DNA of 33,092 bases from BRH-c54 sp032251145 (GCA_032251145.1 JAVVER010000022.1:1-33092); one strand, 5' to 3'; counted from the first letter of the stretch, positions 24,711 to 32,712 are shown. Numbers and translations are program-made. Notes: a model not told the origin generated them from the sequence alone.

Positions 24711-26165
24711 TTAAACCTTCAAATATGCTTTCAACCCGTGTAAACCACCTTCTCTGCCAAAACCACTCTCTTTAAACCCACCAAATGGCGATGACGGATC
24801 AAATTTATTGAAAGTATTTCCCCAAATTACACCTGCTTTTAATTGAGAAGTCATGTTAAATAATTTAGAACCTTTATCTGTCCATACTCCAGCAGAAAGT
24901 CCGTAAGGCGTATTATTTGCTTTTTCTATTACCTCTGCTACCGTTCTAAATGTTTGTACGGCCAATACTGGTCCAAAAATTTCTTCCTGAACTATTCTAT
25001 TAGATTGTGAAACTCCTGTAAATAAAGTAGGCTTACACCAATATCCTTTTTTGGGTAAGTTGCAATCTGTTTGATACATTTCTGCTCCTTCGGCTTTTCC
25101 TATTTTCAGATAATTGTTTATAGTGTTCAATTGTTCTTTAGAATTAATAGCACCAATGTCGGTGTTTTTATCCAACGGATTTCCAACTACCAAAGAAGCC
25201 ATTCTATCTTTTAATTTACGCATTACCACATCATATACAGATTCTTGTACAAACAAACGTGAACCCGCACAACAAACATGTCCTTGATTAAAATAAATTC
25301 CGTTAATAATTCCTTCTACCGCTTGGTCTAAAGCTGCATCTTCAAAAATAATGTTGGCAGCTTTTCCTCCTAATTCTAAGGTAGCTTTTTTGTTGGTTCC
25401 GGCAATAGCATTTTGAATAATTTTACCCACTCCCGTAGAACCTGTAAATGCAATTTTATCTACATCCTCATGATTAACAATTGCTGCTCCTGTAGCTCCT
25501 GCTCCGGTGATAATATTTACTACTCCATCGGGCAAACCTGCTTCCTGAATAATTTCTGCTAATTTTAAAGCGGTAAGCGGTGTGGTTTCGGCTGGTTTTA
25601 ACACCACTGTATTTCCTGTAGCCAAAGCTGGAGCTATTTTCCAAGCTACCATCAACAATGGAAAATTCCAGGGTACTATTTGTCCTGCAACACCCAATGG
25701 CATCGGATTTCTATTAGGAAAAGCGTAGTCTAATTTATCTACCCAACCAGCATAGTAGAAAAAATGTGCTGCAGCCAAAGGGACATCAATATCTCTGGCT
25801 TCTCTAATGGGTTTGCCTCCATCAAGTGTTTCAATTACAGCAAATTCTCTAGCTCTTTCTTGTATTAATCTAGCAATACGATAAATGTATTTTCCTCTTT
25901 CGCTTGCAGGTATTTTACTCCACACTTCATTATACGCTTTTCTGGCTGCTTTTACTGCTTTATCTACATCTTTATCATTAGCCTCCGCAATAGAAGCTAA
26001 TTTTTCTTCCGTTGCAGGGTTAACTGTATCAAAATATTTTCCTGAACTTGGTTTCACCCATTTTCCTCCAATAAACAACTCATATTGTTTTTTTAAGTTA
26101 ATGTGGTCGGTGCTTTCTAATGAAGGAGCAAACTCCCAAGTTGAGTTTAAGTTAATTTTAGTCAT
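24711..26165 (-). CDS. NAD(P)-dependent aldehyde dehydrogenase
   Basis: 484 residues, the standard ALDH length. Visible landmarks are PWNFP (165-169), the general-base E264 in LELGGK, and the catalytic C298 in NQGHVCCAGSR. ALDHs oxidise an aldehyde to the acid with NAD(P)+ in the cytoplasm. deoC lies upstream on the same strand, separated only by an inverted-repeat element, and deoxyribose-phosphate aldolase releases acetaldehyde, so acetaldehyde is the likely substrate. Co-factor preference cannot be decided. Its 5' spacer contains one of the two inverted repeats, which may have changed its transcription. Confidence 0.92.
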   Translation of the reverse strand: MTKINLNSTWEFAPSLESTDHINLKKQYELFIGGKWVKPSSGKYFDTVNPATEEKLASIAEANDKDVDKAVKAARKAYNEVWSKIPASERGKYIYRIARLIQERAREFAVIETLDGGKPIREARDIDVPLAAAHFFYYAGWVDKLDYAFPNRNPMPLGVAGQIVPWNFPLLMVAWKIAPALATGNTVVLKPAETTPLTALKLAEIIQEAGLPDGVVNIITGAGATGAAIVNHEDVDKIAFTGSTGVGKIIQNAIAGTNKKATLELGGKAANIIFEDAALDQAVEGIINGIYFNQGHVCCAGSRLFVQESVYDVVMRKLKDRMASLVVGNPLDKNTDIGAINSKEQLNTINNYLKIGKAEGAEMYQTDCNLPKKGYWCKPTLFTGVSQSNRIVQEEIFGPVLAVQTFRTVAEVIEKANNTPYGLSAGVWTDKGSKLFNMTSQLKAGVIWGNTFNKFDPSSPFGGFKESGFGREGGLHGLKAYLKV

Positions 26166-26183
26166 GGTATATGTTATTGTTTT

Positions 26184-26651
26184 ACCGCAAAGACACTAAG
26201 TTTTACGCAAAGGTCGGTAAGGTTTTTTATAATTTATTTACTACTCGTTTTATTCCATGTTTTAATAAATCAACATTAAAGTTTATTAAAAGTCCTAATT
26301 TAAACTCACCTAATTTAAGGTACGTTAAGGTTTGAGCAAAATGAACGTCATTTAGTTCTTCAACACTTTTAAGCTCTATTATCAACTTATTTTCAACCAA
26401 CAAATCTATTCTATAACCGCAATCTAATTTAATATCCTCATAAACCAAAGGCATAACCTTTTCTTTTTCAACGAAAAATCCTTCTTTACTTAGTTTGTAA
26501 AACAAACATTCTTTATAAGCATTTTCTAATAGCCCTGGACCTAAATTTCTATGCACGTCAATTGCTATTCCTATAACTATATTTGACAACTCATTTTCAG
26601 TCATTATATCATTCTTTGTGTTCTTTGCGTAAAACTTAGCCTCTTTGCGGT
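26184..26651. mobile_element. Inverted-repeat-bounded unit carrying a GxxExxY gene
   Basis: 29-base ends at 26184-26212 and 26623-26651 are inverted copies that match at 27 of 29 positions; each holds CCGCAAAG and TACGCAAAG around CTAAGTTT. The only gene inside is the 125-residue GxxExxY protein, in the direction of the flanking genes. The unit, about 470 bp, lies 8 bases after the deoC stop and 18 bases before the aldehyde dehydrogenase start, splitting what reads as one operon. No transposase and no obvious target-site duplication are visible, so mobility is inferred. Confidence 0.6.
26227..26604 (-). CDS. GxxExxY family protein (PD-(D/E)XK nuclease-like)
   Basis: 125 residues from the ATG at 26604 (MTENELSN); the frame is open for 37 more codons upstream, but those read through the right inverted repeat and into the end of deoC, so the internal ATG is preferred. 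The name-giving motif is GPGLLENAY at about residues 21-29 (G, E and Y spaced as in the family). A PD-(D/E)XK-like core follows: YRIDLLVENKLIIELKSVEEL, with Asp, Glu and Lys in the expected order. The biochemical role of the family is unknown. It lies between 29-base inverted repeats, suggesting it travels with them. Confidence 0.85.
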   Translation of the reverse strand: MTENELSNIVIGIAIDVHRNLGPGLLENAYKECLFYKLSKEGFFVEKEKVMPLVYEDIKLDCGYRIDLLVENKLIIELKSVEELNDVHFAQTLTYLKLGEFKLGLLINFNVDLLKHGIKRVVNKL

Positions 26652-26659
26652 TAACCTTC

Positions 26660-27571
26660 TTAATCCTTAGAAAAATAATCTTTAGATTGATAAATTCCTG
26701 TTGTTTGTTTAACAATTTGCATTAATACATCATTAGCCAAGCTGCTTGCTCCAAACCTAAACCATTCGTTAGTTAACCATGCATCACCCAGTGTTTCTTT
26801 TACCAACAGTAAATACTGTAATGCCAATTTAGCATTAGAAATACCTCCTGCAGGTTTCATTCCTACTTGTATTCCTGTTTTATAATAGTAATCTTTAATC
26901 GCTTCCAACATTACCGAAGTAACCGGCAAAGTAGCGGCAGGACTAATTTTTCCTGTTGAGGTTTTAATAAAATCTGCTCCAGCATAAATAGCTATATCAC
27001 TAGCTCTTCTTACTTTATCAAATGTTCCCAACTCACCTGTTTCTAAAATTACTTTTAAACGTGCTTTTCCACAAGCCTCTTTAATAGCAGCTATTTCATC
27101 AAAAACAAAACTATAATCTCCTTCGTGAAACCTACCTCGGCTGATTACCATATCTACCTCATCAGCACCATTATCAACAGCAAGTTTTGTATCTAATAAT
27201 TTTATCTCTCTGCTCGATTGTCCTGAAGGGAAAGCTGTAGCCACTGATGCGACTTTTATTTTTGTCCCTTTAAGTGTTTTTTTAGCTACATCAACAAAAT
27301 TGGGATAAACACATACTGCAGCAACTGTAGGTAATCCGGGTATGGCATCATGTAAATGCATGGCTTTATTACACAATTGAATGACTTTTTTATCAGTATC
27401 AGTACCTTCGAGTGTTGTTAAATCTATCATGCTCAATGCTAACTTCAATCCGTGCATTTTAGCATCTTTTTTTAAGCTTCTCGATGTAATTCTGTTTATT
27501 CTGTCCAATACTCCCACCTGATCAATAACAGGTGTTGCATTATAATCTAAAATCACTTTTTTATTACTCAT
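26660..27571 (-). CDS. deoC: Deoxyribose-phosphate aldolase
   Basis: 303 residues from the ATG at 27571. An ATG seven codons earlier falls inside the -7 promoter box, so it cannot be the start of that transcript. The enzyme cleaves 2-deoxyribose-5-phosphate to glyceraldehyde-3-phosphate and acetaldehyde by a Schiff-base mechanism; the active Lys is in FIKTSTGK, and DEVDMVISRGRF and VILETGELG are typical class I aldolase (DeoC) strands. It is longer than the E. coli protein (259), as is usual for the clade with an extended N-terminus. The aldehyde dehydrogenase downstream would remove the acetaldehyde. An inverted-repeat element begins 8 bases after its stop. Confidence 0.93.
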   Translation of the reverse strand: MSNKKVILDYNATPVIDQVGVLDRINRITSRSLKKDAKMHGLKLALSMIDLTTLEGTDTDKKVIQLCNKAMHLHDAIPGLPTVAAVCVYPNFVDVAKKTLKGTKIKVASVATAFPSGQSSREIKLLDTKLAVDNGADEVDMVISRGRFHEGDYSFVFDEIAAIKEACGKARLKVILETGELGTFDKVRRASDIAIYAGADFIKTSTGKISPAATLPVTSVMLEAIKDYYYKTGIQVGMKPAGGISNAKLALQYLLLVKETLGDAWLTNEWFRFGASSLANDVLMQIVKQTTGIYQSKDYFSKD

Positions 27572-27589
27572 AGTTAAAAAATTGAACTC

Positions 27590-27597
27590 CAAAGATA
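27590..27597 (-). promoter_or_regulatory. -7 box (TATCTTTG) for deoC
   Basis: On the minus strand TATCTTTG fits TAnnTTTG and ends 18 bases before the ATG at 27571. It overlaps the upstream in-frame ATG (27592), which settles the choice of start codon. No -33 TTG was found. Confidence 0.55.
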
Positions 27598-27616
27598 AGT
27601 AAAAGCCCCGAAGTAT

Positions 27617-27640
27617 TTTAATTAGAAATTACTAATTAAA
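27617..27640. promoter_or_regulatory. Perfect 9-bp dyad between divergent deoC and cysC
   Basis: TTTAATTAG and CTAATTAAA are exact inverted repeats separated by AAATTA. The dyad lies 20 bases upstream of the deoC -7 box, where a -33 element would be, and about 80 bases before the cysC -7 box. It is a candidate operator for deoC; AT-rich sequence raises the chance level of such dyads. Confidence 0.35.
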
Positions 27641-27718
27641 GAATTTAAATTTGTAGGTTGTAATGTTTCTTTAGAATTACATACTATGCTTGTCGTTTTT
27701 CTTTCAACTTAAAAAAGC

Positions 27719-27726
27719 TATTTTTG
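27719..27726 (+). promoter_or_regulatory. -7 box (TATTTTTG) for cysC
   Basis: TATTTTTG fits TAnnTTTG and ends 19 bases before the ATG at 27746, implying a leader of only about 12 bases. It supports the ATG over the in-frame TTG at 27734. Confidence 0.5.
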
Positions 27727-27745
27727 TACTTCATTGATCATCATT

Positions 27746-28351
27746 ATGAAAAACCAAGAAAACATATTCCCTATTTTCGACCAAATTGTTGGGAGAAAAG
27801 AAAAAGAACAGCTTCTCAACCAAACGGCAAAAGTAATTTGGATGACTGGACTTTCTGGTTCAGGAAAAAGTACCATAGCCATTGCTTTAGAAAAAGAATT
27901 AGCACAAAAAGGCTTTTTAACACAAGTGCTGGATGGCGATAATATTAGAACAGGTATTAATAATAATTTAGGTTTTTCGGATGCTGATAGAACAGAAAAC
28001 ATAAGAAGAATTGCTGAAGTTTCTAAACTGTTTGTAAATTGTGGGATTATTACCATCAATTGTTTTGTTAGTCCGACCAATGCCATAAGAAATGCTGCAA
28101 AAGAAATTATTGGTGCAGCAGATTTTATAGAAGTTTTTATTGATACACCTATAGAAATTTGCGAACAACGTGATGTAAAAGGACTTTATAAAAAAGCTCG
28201 AGCAGGAGAAATTAAAGATTTTACTGGCATTAATGCTCCATTTGAAGCTCCCGAAAATGCAACTGTTGTTGTAAAAACTGCCAATAAAACCGTTGAAGAA
28301 TCTGTTAGCAATATTTTAGACCAAATTTCACCTTTAATTACCAAAAAATAA
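27746..28351 (+). CDS. cysC: Adenylyl-sulfate (APS) kinase
   Basis: 201 residues from the ATG at 27746. It phosphorylates adenosine-5'-phosphosulfate to PAPS with ATP. The P-loop GLSGSGKST is at 35-43; VLDGDNIRTGINNNLGFSDADRTENIRR and the CFVSPTNAIRN segment are diagnostic of APS kinases, and VKGLYKKARAGEIKDFTG forms the lid. It is a stand-alone kinase, not fused to an ATP sulfurylase, and no other sulfate-assimilation gene is adjacent. PAPS may serve sulfate reduction or sulfation. The TM2 gene start overlaps its stop codon by one base. Confidence 0.93.
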   Translation: MKNQENIFPIFDQIVGRKEKEQLLNQTAKVIWMTGLSGSGKSTIAIALEKELAQKGFLTQVLDGDNIRTGINNNLGFSDADRTENIRRIAEVSKLFVNCGIITINCFVSPTNAIRNAAKEIIGAADFIEVFIDTPIEICEQRDVKGLYKKARAGEIKDFTGINAPFEAPENATVVVKTANKTVEESVSNILDQISPLITKK

Positions 28352-28722
28352 TGAAGTATTTTTTTTCTATATTACTTTTTGTTTTGTTTGTAGAGCTAAC
28401 TCAGGCTTCCACTATTAAAAAAGATTCTTTGGCAAGCTTAGATACAGAAATAATTACTGCTACTGAGCTAGAAATAGAAGTTCAACAAAATGGAGAAGTA
28501 AAATATAAAAGAGGAAAAGCCATTATTTTCACCATTTTTACTGGTATTTTGGGTGGACATCGAATTTATATGGGTACACATCAACGAACGCCTATCATTT
28601 ATTCCGTTACTTTTGGAGGATTTGGCATTTTACCGCTTATAGATTTAGCCCACCTTATCTTTAAAAAAGATATTTCGGTTTACGAAAACAAAACGCAAAT
28701 TATTATGTGGCGAGATAATTAG
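28351..28722 (+). CDS. TM2-domain membrane protein
   Basis: 123 residues. An N-terminal signal sequence (MKYFFSILLFVLFVELTQAS) is followed by a short polar segment and a TM2 domain at about 53-105: KRGKAIIFTIFTGILGGHRIYMG, then the second helix IIYSVTFGGFGILPLIDLAHLIF. The glycine-rich turn with HR and the Asp in the second helix are the family marks. Its role is unknown. The ATG overlaps the cysC TAA by one base (ATAATG), so translation is probably coupled. Confidence 0.78.
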   Translation: MKYFFSILLFVLFVELTQASTIKKDSLASLDTEIITATELEIEVQQNGEVKYKRGKAIIFTIFTGILGGHRIYMGTHQRTPIIYSVTFGGFGILPLIDLAHLIFKKDISVYENKTQIIMWRDN

Positions 28723-28754
28723 AAATTTAATATCATTTTTATCTTTAAACTCTT

Positions 28755-29861
28755 CTACACCAACTTATACATTTTTCCGGGATAGGATTTTACAATGCCA
28801 TTAAATTCTAAATTTAGTAGTAATGCAGCCGTTTTGCTCATAGGAAATTCCGCTTTTAAAGCAATGCTATCTATAGGCATTTTGTCTGTTGCTGAAAGTA
28901 CGTTTGCTATGGTTTTCTCCTCATCACTTAACTCAACAAAAAGCTTTGTTTGATTGTTATTTTTCTTTTCAGTAGAAGCTTGCCAACCCATAATGTACTC
29001 AATATCTTTAGCCGATTGTATTAAAGCCGCTTTATTGGTTTTTATCAGCCAATTGCAGCCCTCAGAATATTCATCATTTAGCCTGCCGGGTAAAGCAAAA
29101 ACATCTCGATTATATTGATTCGCTAAATCGGCAGTAATCAAAGACCCACCTTTTTTACTAGATTCAATCACTATGGTTAAGTCAGCAATACCAGCAACTA
29201 TTCTATTTCGTTTCGGAAAATTTTCTCTGTCAGGATTAGTTTCATGTTTAAATTCAGAAATAATTCCACCATTTTCTTGCATTTGTTTAGCAACAATTCC
29301 ATGTTGATTGGGATAAATTCTATCTAATCCATGAGCTAAAGCGGCAACTGTTTGGAGATTATGTTGTAAAGCGGCTTTGTGTGCACAAATGTCAATCCCG
29401 AAAGCTAAACCACTTACAATTAACGGTTGTTGAGGAGCTAAATCAGCAATTAATTTCTCACAAAATTCTTTACCATAATCGGTAGCATTTCTCGTGCCTA
29501 CAACACTAATTATTTTTTGAGTATTCAAATTCATATTGCCTTTAGTATAAAGCACTATAGGACTATCTTCACAATGGGTAAGTCTTTTTGGGTAAGCTTC
29601 ATCTAAAAAGAAAATAGGTGTTATCTTATTTTTTTCGATAAACGGTAATTCTTTTTCGGCAATTTTTAATGCTTCTTTTTTATTGCTAAAAATATGCTGA
29701 GCATTTATTTTTCCAATTCCCGGAATTTTTTCTAATGCCGCTTTTTTCTCAGAAAACACCTTTTCGGCACTACCACAATAGGCAATAAGTTTTTTGGCAG
29801 TTATTGCTCCTATATTAGGAAGACAGGTAATGGCTATGTTATGAAGCAATTGGTTATTCAT
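28755..29861 (-). CDS. dprA: DNA-processing protein DprA (Smf)
   Basis: 368 residues. DprA binds incoming single-stranded DNA and loads RecA during natural transformation. An N-terminal helix-hairpin-helix region (LPNIGAITAKKLIAY, KIPGIGKINAQHIF) leads into the Rossmann-like core: ISVVGTRNATDYG, VSGLAFGIDICAHKAAL, ENGGIISEF and NFPKRNRIVAGIADLTIVIE, then a C-terminal winged-helix domain (about 305-368). All expected parts are present and intact. A -7 box on the minus strand precedes it and the gene diverges from rlmN. Presence of dprA alone does not prove competence. Confidence 0.95.
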   Translation of the reverse strand: MNNQLLHNIAITCLPNIGAITAKKLIAYCGSAEKVFSEKKAALEKIPGIGKINAQHIFSNKKEALKIAEKELPFIEKNKITPIFFLDEAYPKRLTHCEDSPIVLYTKGNMNLNTQKIISVVGTRNATDYGKEFCEKLIADLAPQQPLIVSGLAFGIDICAHKAALQHNLQTVAALAHGLDRIYPNQHGIVAKQMQENGGIISEFKHETNPDRENFPKRNRIVAGIADLTIVIESSKKGGSLITADLANQYNRDVFALPGRLNDEYSEGCNWLIKTNKAALIQSAKDIEYIMGWQASTEKKNNNQTKLFVELSDEEKTIANVLSATDKMPIDSIALKAEFPMSKTAALLLNLEFNGIVKSYPGKMYKLV

Positions 29862-29880
29862 TATTGATATAATAGGGTTT

Positions 29881-29888
29881 CAAAAATA
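29881..29888 (-). promoter_or_regulatory. -7 box (TATTTTTG) for dprA
   Basis: On the minus strand TATTTTTG fits TAnnTTTG and ends 19 bases before the dprA ATG. It is back-to-back with the rlmN box at 29929-29936 in the 83-base divergent spacer. Confidence 0.5.
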
Positions 29889-29928
29889 ATGTTTTTCGCT
29901 TATTTAAAACCGTATCAATTAATTAAAT

Positions 29929-29936
29929 TAACTTTG
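29929..29936 (+). promoter_or_regulatory. -7 box (TAACTTTG) for rlmN
   Basis: TAACTTTG fits TAnnTTTG and ends only 8 bases before the ATG at 29945. With transcription starting about 5-8 bases after the box, the mRNA would have almost no leader. Confidence 0.55.
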
Positions 29937-29944
29937 CAGTCCTT

Positions 29945-31009
29945 ATGACAACAAAACAAAACATACGACACCTTTCTAAAGAAGAAATTATTGAATTCTT
30001 TACAACCCATGGCGAACAGGCATTCAGAGCTAAACAAGTTTACGAATGGCTGTGGAAAAAACATACCACTTCATTTGATAAAATGAACAACCTTTCTACT
30101 ACTGTTAGAGCTTTGCTAAAGGAGCATTTTGTGATTAATGCCATTACTACCAGCGAAGAGCAAGTAAGTTCGGACAGAACCATTAAAAATGCGTTTAAAT
30201 TGCATGATGGAAATATTGTTGAAGGTGTTTTAATTCCTACACCAAAAAGAATGACTGCTTGTATTTCTTCTCAAGTAGGCTGCAGTTTAACATGTGCTTT
30301 TTGTGCTACAGGTAAACTAGACAGGCTAAGAAACATTGATGCTGATGAAATTTTTGACCAAGTAGCATTAATTAAAAAACAAGCTGAAGAAAAATACAAC
30401 ACTCCACTTACCAACATTGTTTATATGGGTATGGGAGAGCCTTTGTTGAACTATAGAAATGTATTAGATTCCATAGAAAAAATTACCAGTAACGAAGGGT
30501 TGGGAATGTCTCCAAAGCGAATTACTGTTTCTACTGCCGGCATTGCAAAAATGATAAAAAAATTAGGTGATGATGAAGTGAAATTCAATTTGGCGTTATC
30601 GTTACATGCTGCCAATGATGAAAAAAGAAGTAAAATAATGCCTATTAATGAGCAGAACTCATTAGCAATTCTAAAAGAAGCATTAATTTATTTTCATGAA
30701 AGAACAGGCACAAGAGTGACGTTTGAATACATTATTTTTAAAGATTTTAATGATAGTTTAGAAGATGCTAGAGAATTAGCCGAATTCTGTAAAGTAGTTC
30801 CATGTAAAATTAATATTATAGAATACAATCCTATTGATGGTGCTGATTTTCAGAAAGCAGATGCTAAAAAAACAGATGAATTTGCTCGATTTTTAGAAGA
30901 CAGATACCGCCTAATTGTTAATGTTAGAAGAAGCAGAGGAAAAGATATTGATGCAGCCTGCGGACAATTGGCAAACAAAAACAAAGCAGCATTAAAAAAA
31001 CAAACCTGA
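29945..31009 (+). CDS. rlmN: 23S rRNA (adenine-2503-C2)-methyltransferase RlmN
   Basis: 354 residues, a radical SAM enzyme that methylates C2 of A2503 in 23S rRNA and of A37 in some tRNAs. The cluster-binding motif is C113-x3-C117-x2-C120 (CSLTCAFC), and the second catalytic Cys is C339 in DAACGQLA. VYMGMGEPLLN, RITVSTAGI and LALSLHAAND are typical RlmN segments; Met rather than the Cfr pattern supports the housekeeping enzyme. It appears monocistronic, starts just after its -7 box, and its TGA stop lies inside a perfect palindrome that probably ends transcription. Confidence 0.95.
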   Translation: MTTKQNIRHLSKEEIIEFFTTHGEQAFRAKQVYEWLWKKHTTSFDKMNNLSTTVRALLKEHFVINAITTSEEQVSSDRTIKNAFKLHDGNIVEGVLIPTPKRMTACISSQVGCSLTCAFCATGKLDRLRNIDADEIFDQVALIKKQAEEKYNTPLTNIVYMGMGEPLLNYRNVLDSIEKITSNEGLGMSPKRITVSTAGIAKMIKKLGDDEVKFNLALSLHAANDEKRSKIMPINEQNSLAILKEALIYFHERTGTRVTFEYIIFKDFNDSLEDARELAEFCKVVPCKINIIEYNPIDGADFQKADAKKTDEFARFLEDRYRLIVNVRRSRGKDIDAACGQLANKNKAALKKQT

Positions 31010-31034
31010 CAGATTTTTAAAATCTGTCAGGTTT
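31002..31034. terminator. Long palindrome ending rlmN, probably a bidirectional terminator
   Basis: AAACCTGACAGATTTT (31002-31017) and its exact reverse complement (31019-31034) flank a single T, giving perfect 16-base arms. The rlmN stop TGA (31007-31009) is inside the left arm. It sits between convergent rlmN and the OmpA-type gene, whose stop lies 19 bases on. An A-run and T-run at each end allow termination from both sides. Confidence 0.7.
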
Positions 31035-31052
31035 AAAGATATTTAAATTGGT

Positions 31053-32060
31053 TTAATTTGCTTCAAGCAGCTCAAACAATTCATCTAATTTTGGAGTAAG
31101 AATAACTTCAATTCTTCTGTTTTTCTTTCTTCCATCAGCAGTATTAGAAGTATCTAGAGGCAAGTATTCACTTCTTCCGGCAGCAGTTAACCTTTTAGGA
31201 TTTACATTGCTGTTAGTAGTAATAATTTTTACTACAGATGTAGCTCTTTTTACACTTAAATCCCAATTATCTTTAATATCTCCAGAGCCTTTTAAAGGAA
31301 CATTATCTGTATGTCCTTCTACCAAAATATTTATGTCTTGGTTTTGTTCTAGCACTTTAGCTAATTTTTTCAAAGCATCTACACCTCTTTCACCAACAAT
31401 ATAACTACCCGAAGCAAATAATAAACTTTCATCTAAAGAAACATAAACTTTTCCATTTTTTTGTTCAATGGTAAGTCCGTTGTTTTCAAAGCCTAATAAC
31501 GCTTCTTTTACTTTATTTTTAAGTGCATTTACCATTGAATCTTGTCTGCTAATCATCGCTTCTAATTCATTAACACGTTTTTCACGAGCTTCTAAATCTA
31601 CCGTAAGTTGTTCTAATTTAGCTTGTTTTACTTGTAAAGTTCCTTCTAATGCTCTTAACGCATCTTCCTGAGCTTGTAATTCTTCTTGTGTTTTTTGCAA
31701 TTGTTTCATTAGTTGCTCTGTGGCAGATTTATTTCCTGCTAACAGTTCTTTGTTTTTATCTAGTAATAACTGGTAAGTTTCGTTAACATTGTCGTAGTTT
31801 TTAGTCATTTGATCTAAGGACTTTTCTAACACTTTAATTTCATGTTCCATCCCCTCTTTTTCCTTACGCATTTTGTCAACAGAAGCTTGTAACTCTTTAT
31901 TTTTTTCTTCTAAATCCTGATTTTGAGCTTTTAAAGCACTGTTTTCCTCTAAACAAGCGGTTTGTTTAGATTTTAATTCTTCGTATTTTCTTGCAGGAAC
32001 ACAAGAAAAAAGCACTCCTGCACATAAAATGGCTATAATTGATTGGTGTTTTAACATCAT
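31053..32060 (-). CDS. OmpA-family lipoprotein with coiled coil
   Basis: 335 residues. MMLKHQSIIAILCAGVLFSC ends in a lipobox (Cys20), so a lipid anchor is likely. Residues about 25-185 are a long coiled coil rich in Glu, Lys, Leu and Gln. The C-terminal OmpA domain (about 210-325) has LLFASGSYIV, EGHTDNVPL and the peptidoglycan-contacting Asp and Arg in NWDLSVKRA, plus AAGRSEYLP and RKKNRRIEVIL. It would tie the outer membrane to peptidoglycan. The two adjacent ATGs at codons 1 and 2 are equivalent. A weak promoter box lies upstream. Confidence 0.9.
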   Translation of the reverse strand: MMLKHQSIIAILCAGVLFSCVPARKYEELKSKQTACLEENSALKAQNQDLEEKNKELQASVDKMRKEKEGMEHEIKVLEKSLDQMTKNYDNVNETYQLLLDKNKELLAGNKSATEQLMKQLQKTQEELQAQEDALRALEGTLQVKQAKLEQLTVDLEAREKRVNELEAMISRQDSMVNALKNKVKEALLGFENNGLTIEQKNGKVYVSLDESLLFASGSYIVGERGVDALKKLAKVLEQNQDINILVEGHTDNVPLKGSGDIKDNWDLSVKRATSVVKIITTNSNVNPKRLTAAGRSEYLPLDTSNTADGRKKNRRIEVILTPKLDELFELLEAN

Positions 32061-32083
32061 GGCAATTGGTTTTATATCAATTA

Positions 32084-32091
32084 CAATGTTA
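32084..32091 (-). promoter_or_regulatory. Possible -7 box (TAACATTG) for the OmpA-type gene
   Basis: On the minus strand TAACATTG is one base off TAnnTTTG and ends 23 bases before the start codon. It fits by position but not fully by sequence. Confidence 0.3.
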
Positions 32092-32164
32092 GGGGTATTT
32101 TTACCAGAAAAGCACCCTGTTCTTTAGGAGTTATAAACAGTAGCATTTTGAAATCTTTGAAAAT

Positions 32165-32698
32165 TTACGTTACCTTACGTAAAAAATAACGCAATTTTTC
32201 AGCATGTTTTTCAGCAGAATTTTCTAATCTGGTTTTTGATTCTCCCGGTATATAAACCTCTCCAAAAGAGACAATTTCAGCTAAATAATCCATTTTACAA
32301 TAATCTGCCAACCCTTGAAGTGGGTAAAATATTTTTTCTAATTTCTCTGCCGGATAAATGTCTTCCTTACTCCCGATAGTGCAAGAAACTACTATTTTTT
32401 TACCTTCTAATTGGTAGCTTCCTTTACCAAAAGCAAAACCATAGGTAAACACTTCATCTATCCATAATTTAAGAACTGGCGGAACATTATACCAATACAG
32501 CGGGTATTGAAAAACAATAATGTCAGCTTCTACCAGCTTTTTTTGCTCTTCAGCTACATTGATGTTATAATCAGGGTAAAGCCCTGTTAAATCTCGTACT
32601 TCTACATTATTTTCATTAGCTAACTCTTGTGCAATTAGTTTATTTCTAATGGACTTTTGTAAGTGTGGATGAGCTAGTATGAGCAAGGTTTTTTTCAT
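32165..32698 (-). CDS. NAD(P)H-dependent oxidoreductase, flavodoxin fold
   Basis: 177 residues from the ATG at 32698 (MKKTLLILAHPH); the frame is open for 38 codons more, but they cross a CGCAAAG-type repeat and a promoter box. The flavodoxin-like fold is of the NQO1/MdaB/KefF type: LAHPHLQKS (phosphate loop), DIIVFQYPLYWYNVPPVLKLWIDEVF, and GKKIVVSCTIGS. Such FMN or FAD enzymes reduce quinones with NAD(P)H, and some regulate potassium efflux. No Kef channel is adjacent, so general quinone reductase activity is more likely. Confidence 0.87.
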   Translation of the reverse strand: MKKTLLILAHPHLQKSIRNKLIAQELANENNVEVRDLTGLYPDYNINVAEEQKKLVEADIIVFQYPLYWYNVPPVLKLWIDEVFTYGFAFGKGSYQLEGKKIVVSCTIGSKEDIYPAEKLEKIFYPLQGLADYCKMDYLAEIVSFGEVYIPGESKTRLENSAEKHAEKLRYFLRKVT

Positions 32699-32712
32699 GT
32701 GTTTTATATTCT

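Noticed and set aside
26605..26715. N-terminal extension of the GxxExxY gene
   Set aside because: The extra codons read through the inverted repeat and the deoC 3' end and have no family similarity.
27734..27745. TTG start for cysC
   Set aside because: It would begin almost at the expected transcription start after the -7 box at 27719-27726; the ATG at 27746 is preferred.
27718..28086. 122-codon minus-strand open frame opposite cysC
   Set aside because: Antisense to conserved APS kinase motifs, with no features of its own.
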